64,000 nt of DNA from Desulfonatronovibrio hydrogenovorans DSM 9292 (GTDB taxonomy: Bacteria > Desulfobacterota > Desulfovibrionia > Desulfovibrionales > Desulfonatronovibrionaceae), in NCBI RefSeq assembly GCF_000686525.1, contig NZ_JMKT01000017.1:1-64000 (forward strand), in the 5' to 3' direction. Below the pieces are notes generated by a model that was given only the letters and a program-made list of their open reading frames with translations, searched no databases and was not told the DNA's origin. This document shows positions 52,128 to 60,539 of the stretch, piece by piece (positions within the stretch are counted from its first letter, which is position 1; each line of letters begins with the position of its first letter). The position numbers and the translations under genes were made by a program.

Positions 52128-52172
52128 TAATTTGATCAAATTAATTTATAATCAAACATCTTGATAATCAAG
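52128..52172 (-). promoter_or_regulatory. Twin palindromic operators before the metal ATPase gene
   Basis: A 16 bp perfect palindrome TAATTTGATCAAATTA (52128-52143) and CTTGAT-A-ATCAAG (52160-52172) share TTGAT/ATCAA half-sites. Their centres are about 30 bp apart, three helical turns. On the minus strand a TATAAA box lies between them, with TTGATT 15 nt upstream as a loose -35. The layout fits binding of two MarR dimers over the promoter. Confidence 0.55.
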
Positions 52173-52190
52173 GCATATTTAAAAAGGCAT

Positions 52191-52210
52191 TTTGACATCC
52201 CCTGGTCAAA
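52191..52210 (+). promoter_or_regulatory. Inverted repeat with TTGACA upstream of the isochorismatase-like gene
   Basis: TTTGAC-N8-GTCAAA (52191-52210) contains a consensus -35 hexamer TTGACA. No good -10 box is found at 17 nt. It could be a binding site for a regulator of the hydrolase gene at 52282. Weak evidence. Confidence 0.3.
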
Positions 52211-52281
52211 GTAAGTAAACCATCATTAATACGGTCTGACCCCTGTGTTACCCTTATTAAAGATTTAACGGAGAAACTCTG

Positions 52282-52929
52282 ATGAAAAACACTGCCCTGT
52301 TGCTCATTGACATGCAAAATGAAGCATCATTCAACATCAAAGAAATGGATCAGGCCCTGGACAATGCCGCTCTTGTTTTGTCCTCCTGCCGGAAAGCGGG
52401 CATACCTGTGCTCTATTCCCGCCATACCCACAGACCGGACGGCCTGGATGCATCACTGGATGAGCCAATCCCGGAAAAGGGTAATATCGCCTATTGCCAG
52501 GGCACTTCAGCTGTGGAAATTGATGACCGGGTCCGCCCCCGGCCTGGTGAGCCTGTCATTGATAAACACCGCTGGAGCAGCTTTTTTGCCACTGAACTGG
52601 ATCTGCTTCTGCGTGCCATGGACATAAGGAATCTGGTGGTGGGGGGATTCGTCACTGACGGATGCGTTCTAAACACTGTGTATGACGCCTTTTTCAGGGA
52701 CTACCGGATAACCCTGGTCAAAGACATGATGGCCGCCTCCAGTCTGACAGCCCACGCCTGCAGCATCATCAATATGGCCAACTGGGTCTACGGAATCACC
52801 ATTCTCAAAGCCGATGAAACTGTAAAAATGGTCAGCGGCCGGGATTACCGGGCATGGCACTGGAAGGAACCGGACCAGTTCCATCCAGAACCAGAAGAAA
52901 TCATGGAAGTTTACGCCAGCCTGGAATGA
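52282..52929 (+). CDS. Isochorismatase-family cysteine hydrolase
   Basis: 215 residues. The catalytic triad is D10 (LLLIDMQNE), K95 (VIDKHRWSSFF) and C128 (GGFVTDGCVLNT). Such enzymes hydrolyse amides or enol ethers, for example nicotinamide or N-carbamoyl compounds; the substrate is not clear. GGAG lies 10 nt before ATG 52282. It stands alone, divergent from the metal ATPase operon and followed by a dispersed repeat. Confidence 0.87.
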   Translation: MKNTALLLIDMQNEASFNIKEMDQALDNAALVLSSCRKAGIPVLYSRHTHRPDGLDASLDEPIPEKGNIAYCQGTSAVEIDDRVRPRPGEPVIDKHRWSSFFATELDLLLRAMDIRNLVVGGFVTDGCVLNTVYDAFFRDYRITLVKDMMAASSLTAHACSIINMANWVYGITILKADETVKMVSGRDYRAWHWKEPDQFHPEPEEIMEVYASLE

Positions 52930-52955
52930 ACAGCGCTGGACCTCTCCATTCCTTA

Positions 52956-53113
52956 GCAGGCTGTTTAAAATCTCCCAATTGCCGCGTCGCTCCAAAAAGT
53001 TCAAACTCTTACGCATGGATAACTACGCTGCGACCTTGAACTTTTTTTGCTTCTTGCCCTTTGGAATTTTTGAACAGCCTGCCTGATAAGGACTTTTTCA
53101 CACTGTTAAGGAC
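52956..53113. repeat. Dispersed hairpin repeat, MITE-like, copy 1
   Basis: The region is bounded by a 10 bp perfect inverted repeat GCAGGCTGTT/AACAGCCTGC (52956-52965 with 53073-53082) and has an inner pair AAAAAGTTCAA/TTGAACTTTTTT, so the 127 bp core can fold as a long imperfect hairpin. A 31 nt tail to 53113 is shared with a copy at 56191-56230 in reverse (36 of 40 bases identical over 53074-53113). I recall similar sequence from other sulfate-reducer genomes, unverified. It has no gene. Confidence 0.72.
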
Positions 53114-53133
53114 TTATCCTGGACACCCAGGGC

Positions 53134-54384
53134 TCACTGCCCGGCAATGGCCCTTTCCCTTTCAAACAGAGTCGGATGGGAATAATAAAACCCGCTGTAC
53201 AGGGGGTGCGGGGTCAGATTGGACAGATTCTCCCGGCTCAGCTTCCTCAGGGCTCTGACCATGGGATCAGGCCCAACGTGCCGGGCCGCAAATCTGTCTG
53301 ACTCGTATTCGTGTTTCCTGGACAGCTGGGCCAGGGCAGGAGAGAGCCAGAAGGAAACTGCCCCGAACAAAAGACCGAACAGCAACAGGCCGGGGCCGGG
53401 CCCACTCAGTTCATGATCAAACCCAAAGGCCTGAATGAACCAGGGCACACTTACAAGCCAGGCCAGGATCCAGAGCCCTGCCAGACTCATCAGGGCCGAT
53501 ACAGCCAGCATCCTGGGGACATGACCCTTTTTATAGTGGCCTATCTCATGGGCCAGCACAGCCTCCAGTTCATCTTCCTTCATCTGATCGATCAGGGTGT
53601 CAAAAAGGACGATCCGCCTGAACCTGCCAAAACCGGTAAAAAAAGCATTGGAATGGCCGGACCTCTTGCTTCCGTCCATGACCTGGATGGTCCGGGCCTT
53701 GAACCCGGTCCTGTCGGCCAGGTTCATCAGTCTCTGCCTCAATTCTCCCTGGGGCAGAGGGGTGAGTTTGTTGAACCAGGGCAGGATGATCATGGGATAG
53801 AGAACCATCATGATCAACTGAAAGATGAACAGGGCCAGAAAGGCCCACAGCCACCATAAATCGCCCAGGTTCATGACCAGAAAGATGATCAGACAAAGCA
53901 CCGGCATCCCCAGAACCAGACTGATGACAAGCCCCTTGAACTTGTCTGTGACCCACAGCCTGACAGTGCTCCTGTTGAATCCAAAGCGTTCTTCCAGGTT
54001 AAACCGGTTATAGTACTCAAGGGGAACTCCAGGCAGGGAGATAAGGATCAGGGCAGCGATCATGAAGGCTGCTTCCCTGAGGATTGATATTTCCGATCCC
54101 GGTCCGCTGAACAGGGAATACAGCCAAGGCAGAACCCCGGAAAAAAGGATCAGAATCAGGACCAGGACTTCATACACTCCATTAAAAAGTCCCAGCCTCT
54201 CCTTGGCCAGAGAATAATCCACTGACTTTTGATAGGTCTTTTGATCCATGACCTCCAGAATTTCCAATGGTGGAGCCTTTTGTCTGCGCCTTGCTTCCTG
54301 CATGTTCAGCCAGGACAGAAAACTCTCCCAGCAAAGCTTGCCAAATATCAGCATCAAAACCGTGATTACTACTGTCTTCTCCAT
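53134..54384 (-). CDS. M48 family (Ste24/CaaX-type) membrane metalloprotease
   Basis: 416 residues. Membrane segments at the N-terminus, in the middle and after the active site; zinc motif LAHEIGHYKKGH (H279, E280, H283), the third ligand in HEYESDRFA, and the C-terminal HPTLFERERA block. NRFNLEERFGFNRST and DGSKRSGHSNAFFTGFG are typical of the Ste24/HtpX-related group. It degrades or trims membrane proteins; bacterial substrates are not known. It is separated from the YgiQ-like gene by two bases, so the two form an operon. Confidence 0.9.
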   Translation of the reverse strand: MEKTVVITVLMLIFGKLCWESFLSWLNMQEARRRQKAPPLEILEVMDQKTYQKSVDYSLAKERLGLFNGVYEVLVLILILFSGVLPWLYSLFSGPGSEISILREAAFMIAALILISLPGVPLEYYNRFNLEERFGFNRSTVRLWVTDKFKGLVISLVLGMPVLCLIIFLVMNLGDLWWLWAFLALFIFQLIMMVLYPMIILPWFNKLTPLPQGELRQRLMNLADRTGFKARTIQVMDGSKRSGHSNAFFTGFGRFRRIVLFDTLIDQMKEDELEAVLAHEIGHYKKGHVPRMLAVSALMSLAGLWILAWLVSVPWFIQAFGFDHELSGPGPGLLLFGLLFGAVSFWLSPALAQLSRKHEYESDRFAARHVGPDPMVRALRKLSRENLSNLTPHPLYSGFYYSHPTLFERERAIAGQ

Positions 54385-54386
54385 GA

Positions 54387-56189
54387 TCAGTCCTTTTTAT
54401 TTCTGCCTTTTCCAGATTTTCCAAAAGCCCTGGACCTTTTTTTCTTATCCCTCCCAGGGACCGACCTGCCGGGTATACTCTTTTTAATCGCCTCTTTCTG
54501 GCGCTGCTTTCCTGTCAGCCCTTTTTCCGTCCAGACTTTTTGACCGGTCAGGGGGTCAGCCCCGGTGTAATACATGACCGTGGACCTGGTGGCAGGGGTG
54601 GGCGTAAATATCTGGACCTGCTCCGGAACAAACCTGAGGTTCGTTTGGGCAAACCGGCTGAAGACCTGCATCTCCTTCAGAGTGCAGCCGGGATGAGCCG
54701 CCATCACATAGCAGGAAAGAAAAATATTTTTCCTGAATCTTCGGGCCAGTTTTCTGTAAAGACCGGCAAAGGCCTCGGCCTTGTCAGCTGGAGGCTTGTT
54801 CATGAGCTTCAAAATGCCGTCAGAGCAGTGTTCCGGAGCAATCTTCATCTGGCCGGCCACATGATGTCTGATCACCTGCTCCAGATAGGCCGGACCATGT
54901 CTGGTATCGGCCAGGACCAGATCATGGCGGATCCCGGAAGCAATATTTACCCTTTTCACCCCGGGCAGGGCCTTAAGCCTGGCCAGGAGACGTTTCTGTT
55001 TGTGATGCCCTTGACCAAGCCTGGAGCAGACCCCCTTAAAACCGATGCACTGTCTGTCTGAGCAGGGATCACCACGCAGCAAACGGTCACATCCTGATCC
55101 GTACATGTTGGCTGTGGGACCGCCCACATCCCTGATGATTCCGCTGAAACCAGGTTCTCCTGCCATGGCTTGAGCTTCCCGCACTATGCTGTCCAGACTG
55201 CGGCTGATCACGCTCCGTCCCTGGTGGACTGCAATGGCGCAAAACGAACACTCCCCAAAACATCCCCGGTGGGTAGTGATGGATTCCCTTATGGTTTCCA
55301 CTGCCCTGACTTCACCTTTAGCTCTGCATAACGGATGGACATCATTAACAAAGGGCAGCTCATGAATCCGGTCCAGCTCCTTTCTGGTCAGCAGTTGGGG
55401 CTGGGGGTGATGGACAAGGTACCTGGGTCCGTATTTCTGGACCATTCCCTGCCCAGCAGGTCCAAGACTGTTTCTGTAAAATATCCGGAACATCCGCCCA
55501 AAGGCTTCAGGATCATGCTGGACTGCTTCATAGCCCGGCAGAACAAGGTAGTCATCCGGGGCCAGGTCCGACATAACACATGTTCCAGGAATACTTTCCA
55601 ACCCCTGGTCACTGGAAAGCCTGGAAGCAATTTCCAGAACCGGCTTTTCACCCATGCCGTAAACCAGGATGTCAGCCTTGGAGTCCAGAAGGATACTCCT
55701 GCGCACCCGGTTGGTCCGCTGATCATAGTGGGCTACTCTGCGCAGGCTGGCTTCAATTCCTCCCAACACAATGGGCACCGTATCCTTGAAATACCTGCGG
55801 ATCAGATTTGCGTAGACAATGCAGGCCCGATCCGGCCTTTGGTCATTTTTGCCGCCTGGAGTAAAGTCGCACTGCCTGCGGGGCTTGCCCAGGGCCGTGA
55901 AATTGGCCACTTCCGAATCAACACAGCCTGCACTGACCCCCCAGAAAAGCCTGGGCTGACCCAGGGCGGTTATGTCCTGGGGACCTGAGGTGTCTGGCTG
56001 GGCAATAATTCCCACGCTGTATCCTGCTCCTTCCAGGACCCGGCCAATGACGGCCACTCCGGAAAAAGCTGAATCAATATATGCATCCCCGCTGACCAGG
56101 ATTACGTCTGGACGGCTTATTCCCCGGACCAGAAACTCATCCCGGGTCATTGACAAATATTTTTTTCCAGACATAATTTCAGCTTTCAT
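54387..56189 (-). CDS. YgiQ-family radical SAM protein
   Basis: About 600 residues. The cluster motif is THRGCFGECSFCAIAVHQGR (CxxxCxxC), with the family blocks VLGGIEASLRRVAHYDQRT, DVGGPTANMYGSGC and HVAGQMKIAPEHC, and a Lys/Arg-rich tail. The function of YgiQ is unknown. The frame begins at 56273, but the part upstream of ATG 56189 (NSLFDKDFFTLLKT) is a translation of the dispersed repeat, so that start is rejected. ATG 56174 is a further option. Confidence 0.88.
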   Translation of the reverse strand: MKAEIMSGKKYLSMTRDEFLVRGISRPDVILVSGDAYIDSAFSGVAVIGRVLEGAGYSVGIIAQPDTSGPQDITALGQPRLFWGVSAGCVDSEVANFTALGKPRRQCDFTPGGKNDQRPDRACIVYANLIRRYFKDTVPIVLGGIEASLRRVAHYDQRTNRVRRSILLDSKADILVYGMGEKPVLEIASRLSSDQGLESIPGTCVMSDLAPDDYLVLPGYEAVQHDPEAFGRMFRIFYRNSLGPAGQGMVQKYGPRYLVHHPQPQLLTRKELDRIHELPFVNDVHPLCRAKGEVRAVETIRESITTHRGCFGECSFCAIAVHQGRSVISRSLDSIVREAQAMAGEPGFSGIIRDVGGPTANMYGSGCDRLLRGDPCSDRQCIGFKGVCSRLGQGHHKQKRLLARLKALPGVKRVNIASGIRHDLVLADTRHGPAYLEQVIRHHVAGQMKIAPEHCSDGILKLMNKPPADKAEAFAGLYRKLARRFRKNIFLSCYVMAAHPGCTLKEMQVFSRFAQTNLRFVPEQVQIFTPTPATRSTVMYYTGADPLTGQKVWTEKGLTGKQRQKEAIKKSIPGRSVPGRDKKKRSRAFGKSGKGRNKKD

Positions 56190-56190
56190 G

Positions 56191-56230
56191 GTCTTTAGCA
56201 GTGTGAAAAAGTCCTTATCAAACAGGCTGT
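56191..56230 (-). repeat. Dispersed repeat, copy 2, inverted
   Basis: The reverse complement matches 53074-53113 at 36 of 40 positions (ACAGCCTG..TGATAAGGACTTTTTCACACTG). It lies directly upstream of the YgiQ-like start and, with the first copy, brackets the protease and YgiQ-like genes as inverted repeats about 3.1 kb apart. The rest of the 127 bp hairpin is not visible on this side, so it is a partial copy. Confidence 0.75.
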
Positions 56231-56427
56231 TTGATTTATTACCTCTTTTCTGTGACCTTGCAGTAACTTTCAAAACATGTCAGTCACCTTGGCCAGCCAC
56301 GGGGTGCATCCAAAATATTTTGTTAAAAAATCAGCTTAGCTGCCAGTCAGGGGATTATCCTCTTTATTCTTCAGCTGCATGGGATCACTGCTGGCTCAAC
56401 CACTAAACCTGACCAGATAAAATTATC

Positions 56428-57456
56428 ATGACCACACTGACCTGGATTGGCATTGCAGTCTGCATATCACAATCAGCAATGCTCTCTGGACTGAACCTGG
56501 CCTGTTTCACCATCAGCAAGCTTCAGCTGGAGATGGAGGCCTCCAAAAACAATGGGCACGCCCTCAAGGTCCTGTCCCTCAGACAGGATTCAAATTTTCT
56601 CCTGGTCACCATCCTCTGGTCCAACGTAGGTGTCAACGTTTTACTGGCTCTCCTGTCCGGTTCGGTCCTGACCGGGGTCCTGGCCTTTTTCTTTTCCACT
56701 GTGGTCATCACCATCTTCGGAGAGATAATGCCTCAGGCCTACTTTTCCCGAAACGCCCTTAAAATGGGAGCCCTGCTCTCACCTGTGCTCAGGGTATATC
56801 AGGTGATCCTTTATCCTGTTGCCAAACCCACAGCCCTGATCCTGGATCGCTGGCTGGGCCCTGAAGCCATCACCTATTTCAAGGAACACGATTTGCGTCA
56901 GCTCATTGAAATGCACATGAAATCCTCTGAAAGCGAAATCGACCGGGTCGAAGGCAAGGGCAGCCTCAACTTTCTGGCTTTGGACGACCTGCCGGTGGCT
57001 GCCGAAGGTGAGGCCATAGATCCTCAAAGTATAATCAGGATTGAATTTAACGGCAATAAACCGGTATTCCCGGAAATCACTTCTGATCTTGAAAACGACT
57101 TCCTGACCAGGGTCCAGGCTTCTGGGAAAAAATGGATCATTCTGACCGACCAGGACGGTGAACCGCGACTGACCCTGAATTCTGACAAGTTTCTCCGTGA
57201 CGCACTTTTTAATCCGGACAAATCCAGCCCTTCAAGACATTGTCACCGACCCATAATCGTGAAAAACGGCCTCATGAGTTTGGGCCAGGTTATCCCTCGC
57301 CTCAAGGTCAATCCGGAAAGGGCGGACGACGATGTCATCGACCAGGACATCATTTTGTACTGGGGGGAAGAAAAGCACGTTATCACCGGCTCGGATATCC
57401 TGGGTCGGCTTTTGCGGGGAATTGTCCGAACCGCCCCTGTCTCAGGAATGAAATAA
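56428..57456 (+). CDS. DUF21/CNNM-like membrane protein without CBS domain
   Basis: 342 residues. The first 180 form the DUF21 fold with four membrane segments (SQSAMLSGLNLACFTISKLQ, VVITIFGEIMPQAYFSRNAL, followed by VYQVILYPVAKPTALILDRWLG), found in CorC/CNNM-type ion handling proteins. The C-terminal half is soluble and mixed alpha/beta, without recognisable CBS repeats. Magnesium or cobalt handling is likely but unproven. The ATG has no clear Shine-Dalgarno sequence. Confidence 0.78.
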   Translation: MTTLTWIGIAVCISQSAMLSGLNLACFTISKLQLEMEASKNNGHALKVLSLRQDSNFLLVTILWSNVGVNVLLALLSGSVLTGVLAFFFSTVVITIFGEIMPQAYFSRNALKMGALLSPVLRVYQVILYPVAKPTALILDRWLGPEAITYFKEHDLRQLIEMHMKSSESEIDRVEGKGSLNFLALDDLPVAAEGEAIDPQSIIRIEFNGNKPVFPEITSDLENDFLTRVQASGKKWIILTDQDGEPRLTLNSDKFLRDALFNPDKSSPSRHCHRPIIVKNGLMSLGQVIPRLKVNPERADDDVIDQDIILYWGEEKHVITGSDILGRLLRGIVRTAPVSGMK

Positions 57457-57580
57457 AGACCTGTTTGCAAAACAAGGCTTCCTTTGACTTAAAGTACTTG
57501 GCAGATATCGACCACACCAAACTTGAAAGAGTCTAAAAATTCCAGACTCCAAAGATCGTACAACCCACAGGAGGTGCAGC

Positions 57581-59569
57581 TTGGCCGAGAATAAATCTGA
57601 CCACCAGCGTTCCTGGTACAAAATCAATCCCCCGGTCTTTTTTGGATCCGCTGTAATTACGGTCCTGTTCGTAGTGTTTACCCTGCTCAGCCCGGACAAA
57701 GCTGCTGAGATATTCGGGAGCATCCAGGGATGGATTACTGAGACAGTGGGCTGGTTTTACATCCTGGCAGTGGCCTCCTTTCTTTTATTCGTGGTCTTTC
57801 TGGGTCTGTCCAAATTCGGCAGCATCAAATTAGGGCCGGACCACAGTGAACCCGATTACTCCTACATGTCCTGGTTTGCCATGCTCTTTTCAGCCGGCAT
57901 GGGCATTGGTCTCATGTTTTTCGGGGTGGCAGAGCCTGTCATGCATTACATGAGTCCCCCGGTGGGAGAGGCTGAAAGTATTGAGGCCGCCCGGGAGGCC
58001 ATGAAGATTACTTTCTTTCACTGGGGAGTCCATGCCTGGGCCATTTATGCGGTGGTGGCCATTTCCCTGGCTTACTTTTCCTACCGCCATGACCTTCCTT
58101 TGACCATCAGGTCGGCCTTTTACCCCCTGATCGGGGAGCGCATCCACGGACCCCTGGGGCATGCCATCGACATCTTTGCCGTATTCGGGACCATGTTCGG
58201 CGTGGCCACATCCCTGGGACTGGGGGTTATGCAGGTCAATGCCGGTCTTGAATACCTGTTTGGTGTACCCAACACGGTGTTTGTGCAGATAATCCTGATT
58301 GCAGTCATTACCGCCATGGCCACGATTTCGGTTGTGCTGGGGCTGGACGGAGGAATCCGCAGACTGTCAGAGCTGAACATGATCCTGGCTGTGTCCATTG
58401 TGGGCTTTGTCCTGGTGGCAGGGCCAACAGTATTTTTGATGCAGGCCTTTACTCAGAATGTCGGCGCTTATGTGGCTGACATCATCTCCATGACATTCAA
58501 CCTCTATGCCTATGAGCCCACCACCTGGCTGGGCGGATGGACCCTTTTCTACTGGGGATGGTGGATTGCCTGGTCCCCCTTTGTGGGCATGTTCATTGCC
58601 CGGGTCTCCAAAGGCCGGAGCATCAGGGAATTTGTCATGGGAGTGCTCATGGTCCCGGTGGGCTTCACCTTCATGTGGATGACCTTTTTCGGCAACACAG
58701 CCCTGCACATGATTCTGGTCCAGGGCATAACCCAGCTGGGAGATGCCGTGTCCGCAGACACCACTGTGGCCCTTTTTCAATTTTTTGAACATCTTCCCTT
58801 TTCCACCCTGGCCTCTCTGGTTGCCACCATCCTGGTGGTGACATTCTTTGTCACATCTTCAGACTCGGGCTCTCTGGTCATTGACATGCTGACTTCAGGG
58901 GGTGAAGAGGATGCTCCTGTCTGGCAGAGAATTTTCTGGGCCTGCACCGAAGGAGTCGTAGCTGCAGCCCTTCTTTTGGCAGGAGGACTGGGTGCCCTGC
59001 AAACCGCAACCATTGCCAGCGCCCTGCCCTTTACCGTGATCATGCTTCTCATGTGCTGGGGCCTGCTCCGGGCTCTGCGTATTGAAGTGGTCAAACGGGC
59101 AAGTCTGCGCACCGCCACCCTGATGCCCACAATTCCTCACCACAGTCCGGATTCCTGGAAAAAAAGGCTAAAAACTCTTATCCACCAGCCCACCATGGAT
59201 GAAGTTAAAACCTTTATCAGGGATACTGCTAAGCCAGCCCTGAATGAGGTGGTCCAGGAACTGAAAAAAAGAGACGTCAAGGCCAGGGTTCTGGACGAAG
59301 ATGATGGCCGGGTCTGGATGGAGGTCCTGCACGGTGAAGAGATTGACTTTTTCTATTCGGTCCGGCCAAGACCCCACACCCCGCCCGCCTTTGCCCTGCG
59401 CGACACCAAAAAGGACCGCACGGAAAAACTGAAGTATTACCGGGCCGAAGTCCATTTAAGTGAAGGCGGCCAGGACTATGACGTAATGAACTGGACCAGG
59501 GAACAGATCATCACTGATGTCCTGGATCATTATGAAAAACACCTTCATTTTCTGAGTGTGGTCAGGTAG
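57581..59569 (+). CDS. BCCT family betaine/choline/carnitine transporter with long C-terminal tail
   Basis: 662 residues, twelve membrane segments. The sodium/substrate motif GMGIG (106-110) is present with FFGVAEPVMHY, and FYWGWWIAWSPFVGMFIARVS is the BCCT signature. A soluble tail of about 130 residues (from 530, with VVQELKKRDVKARVLDED and VDYDVMNW-type ends: EGGQDYDVMNWTREQIITD) is like that of BetT-type choline carriers, where it senses osmotic stress. It starts at TTG 57581 with AGGAGG six bases before it. Betaine or choline uptake for salt protection is likely. Confidence 0.92.
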   Translation: MAENKSDHQRSWYKINPPVFFGSAVITVLFVVFTLLSPDKAAEIFGSIQGWITETVGWFYILAVASFLLFVVFLGLSKFGSIKLGPDHSEPDYSYMSWFAMLFSAGMGIGLMFFGVAEPVMHYMSPPVGEAESIEAAREAMKITFFHWGVHAWAIYAVVAISLAYFSYRHDLPLTIRSAFYPLIGERIHGPLGHAIDIFAVFGTMFGVATSLGLGVMQVNAGLEYLFGVPNTVFVQIILIAVITAMATISVVLGLDGGIRRLSELNMILAVSIVGFVLVAGPTVFLMQAFTQNVGAYVADIISMTFNLYAYEPTTWLGGWTLFYWGWWIAWSPFVGMFIARVSKGRSIREFVMGVLMVPVGFTFMWMTFFGNTALHMILVQGITQLGDAVSADTTVALFQFFEHLPFSTLASLVATILVVTFFVTSSDSGSLVIDMLTSGGEEDAPVWQRIFWACTEGVVAAALLLAGGLGALQTATIASALPFTVIMLLMCWGLLRALRIEVVKRASLRTATLMPTIPHHSPDSWKKRLKTLIHQPTMDEVKTFIRDTAKPALNEVVQELKKRDVKARVLDEDDGRVWMEVLHGEEIDFFYSVRPRPHTPPAFALRDTKKDRTEKLKYYRAEVHLSEGGQDYDVMNWTREQIITDVLDHYEKHLHFLSVVR

Positions 59570-59587
59570 AGACGCCCTTCAGCAGAT

Positions 59588-59621
59588 CCTGTCCGGGCCT
59601 CTAAGACCAGGCCCGGACAGG
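59588..59621. terminator. Strong hairpin between the convergent BCCT and rpe genes
   Basis: CCTGTCCGGGCCT and its exact complement AGGCCCGGACAGG (59588-59600 with 59609-59621) make a 13 bp GC-rich stem with an eight-base loop, 19 nt after the BCCT stop. No T-run follows on either strand, so it may be a processing or pausing structure rather than a full terminator. Confidence 0.55.
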
Positions 59622-59649
59622 AAACAATCCAGAAACAATCAGGTACCGG

Positions 59650-59672
59650 AAAAAATTAATGGTTTCCATTAA
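59650..59672 (-). terminator. Terminator after rpe
   Basis: On the minus strand TTAATGG-AAA-CCATTAA (59672-59656) is followed by TTTTTT (59655-59650), 20 nt beyond the rpe stop. The stem is seven bases and AT-rich, but the T-run and place fit an intrinsic terminator. Confidence 0.55.
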
Positions 59673-59692
59673 GGCCAGCCTGGAGATATCTT

Positions 59693-60370
59693 TTAGGCCT
59701 GGCCCAGGGCAGCCTTTTCAAAGACCTTTAATCTTTCCCGGTAGGGAGGATATCCGAAAAAAGCCGACCCAGATACCAGAACATCAGCCCCCTGACTGAC
59801 CAGTTCATATGTATTCTCTGGAGTAACCCCCCCGTCCACCTGGATCAGGGTCCGGGCATTTTTTTTCCTGATCATTTCCTTGAGATCCCTGATCTTGTCC
59901 ATGCTGAACGGAATAAATTTCTGCCCCCCGAATCCGGGATTGACACTCATGATAAGAACCATGTCAAGCTGTGGCAGAATATACTCAAGGACATTCAAAG
60001 GGGTATGCGGGTTCAGGGACACAGCCGGTTTCACTCCCAGGCGGGCGATTTCAGCCACTGTACGTTCCAGGTGAGTACAGGCCTCAGCATGGACACACAA
60101 AAGATCAGCCCCGGCCCTGGCAAAGTCCTCCAGATATCTGTCGGGGTCCTTGATCATCAAATGGACGTCAAAGAAGAGGCGGCTTTTTTTCCGACAGGCA
60201 GCCACCACCGGAGGGCCAAAGGTGATGTTGGGCACAAAGGCCCCATCCATGATGTCCCAATGGACCCAGGTCAGGCCTGCCTCTTCCAGATCAGTCAGTT
60301 CCTGGCCCAGCCGGGTAAAATCAGAAGATAAAAGGGAAGGGGAAATTATAACTGAATTATCACTTTTCAT
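59693..60370 (-). CDS. rpe: Ribulose-phosphate 3-epimerase
   Basis: 225 residues, TIM barrel. Catalytic and metal positions are in ISPSLLSSDFTRLG, VHWDIMDGAFVPNITFGP, FDVHLMIKDPDRYL, MSVNPGFGGQKFI and IQVDGGVTPEN. It interconverts ribulose-5-phosphate and xylulose-5-phosphate. ATG 60370 lies seven bases after GGAG; the GTG just upstream is rejected. With glpX upstream in the same direction it forms a sugar-phosphate pair. Confidence 0.96.
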   Translation of the reverse strand: MKSDNSVIISPSLLSSDFTRLGQELTDLEEAGLTWVHWDIMDGAFVPNITFGPPVVAACRKKSRLFFDVHLMIKDPDRYLEDFARAGADLLCVHAEACTHLERTVAEIARLGVKPAVSLNPHTPLNVLEYILPQLDMVLIMSVNPGFGGQKFIPFSMDKIRDLKEMIRKKNARTLIQVDGGVTPENTYELVSQGADVLVSGSAFFGYPPYRERLKVFEKAALGQA

Positions 60371-60539
60371 CACGCTTCTCCAAATGGTTGCAACAAGGCA
60401 TTGCCCGGCCTAATGGGGTTCCCATGAGGCTGGGGCTGCCTTTATGGGAAAAACCTGGACCAGGCCGGCTGGCAATGGGTTTATTAAACAAGGTCCGGCA
60501 GCAGCCAGGACCGGACAGTGGTCAAAAAAACAGCCAGAG

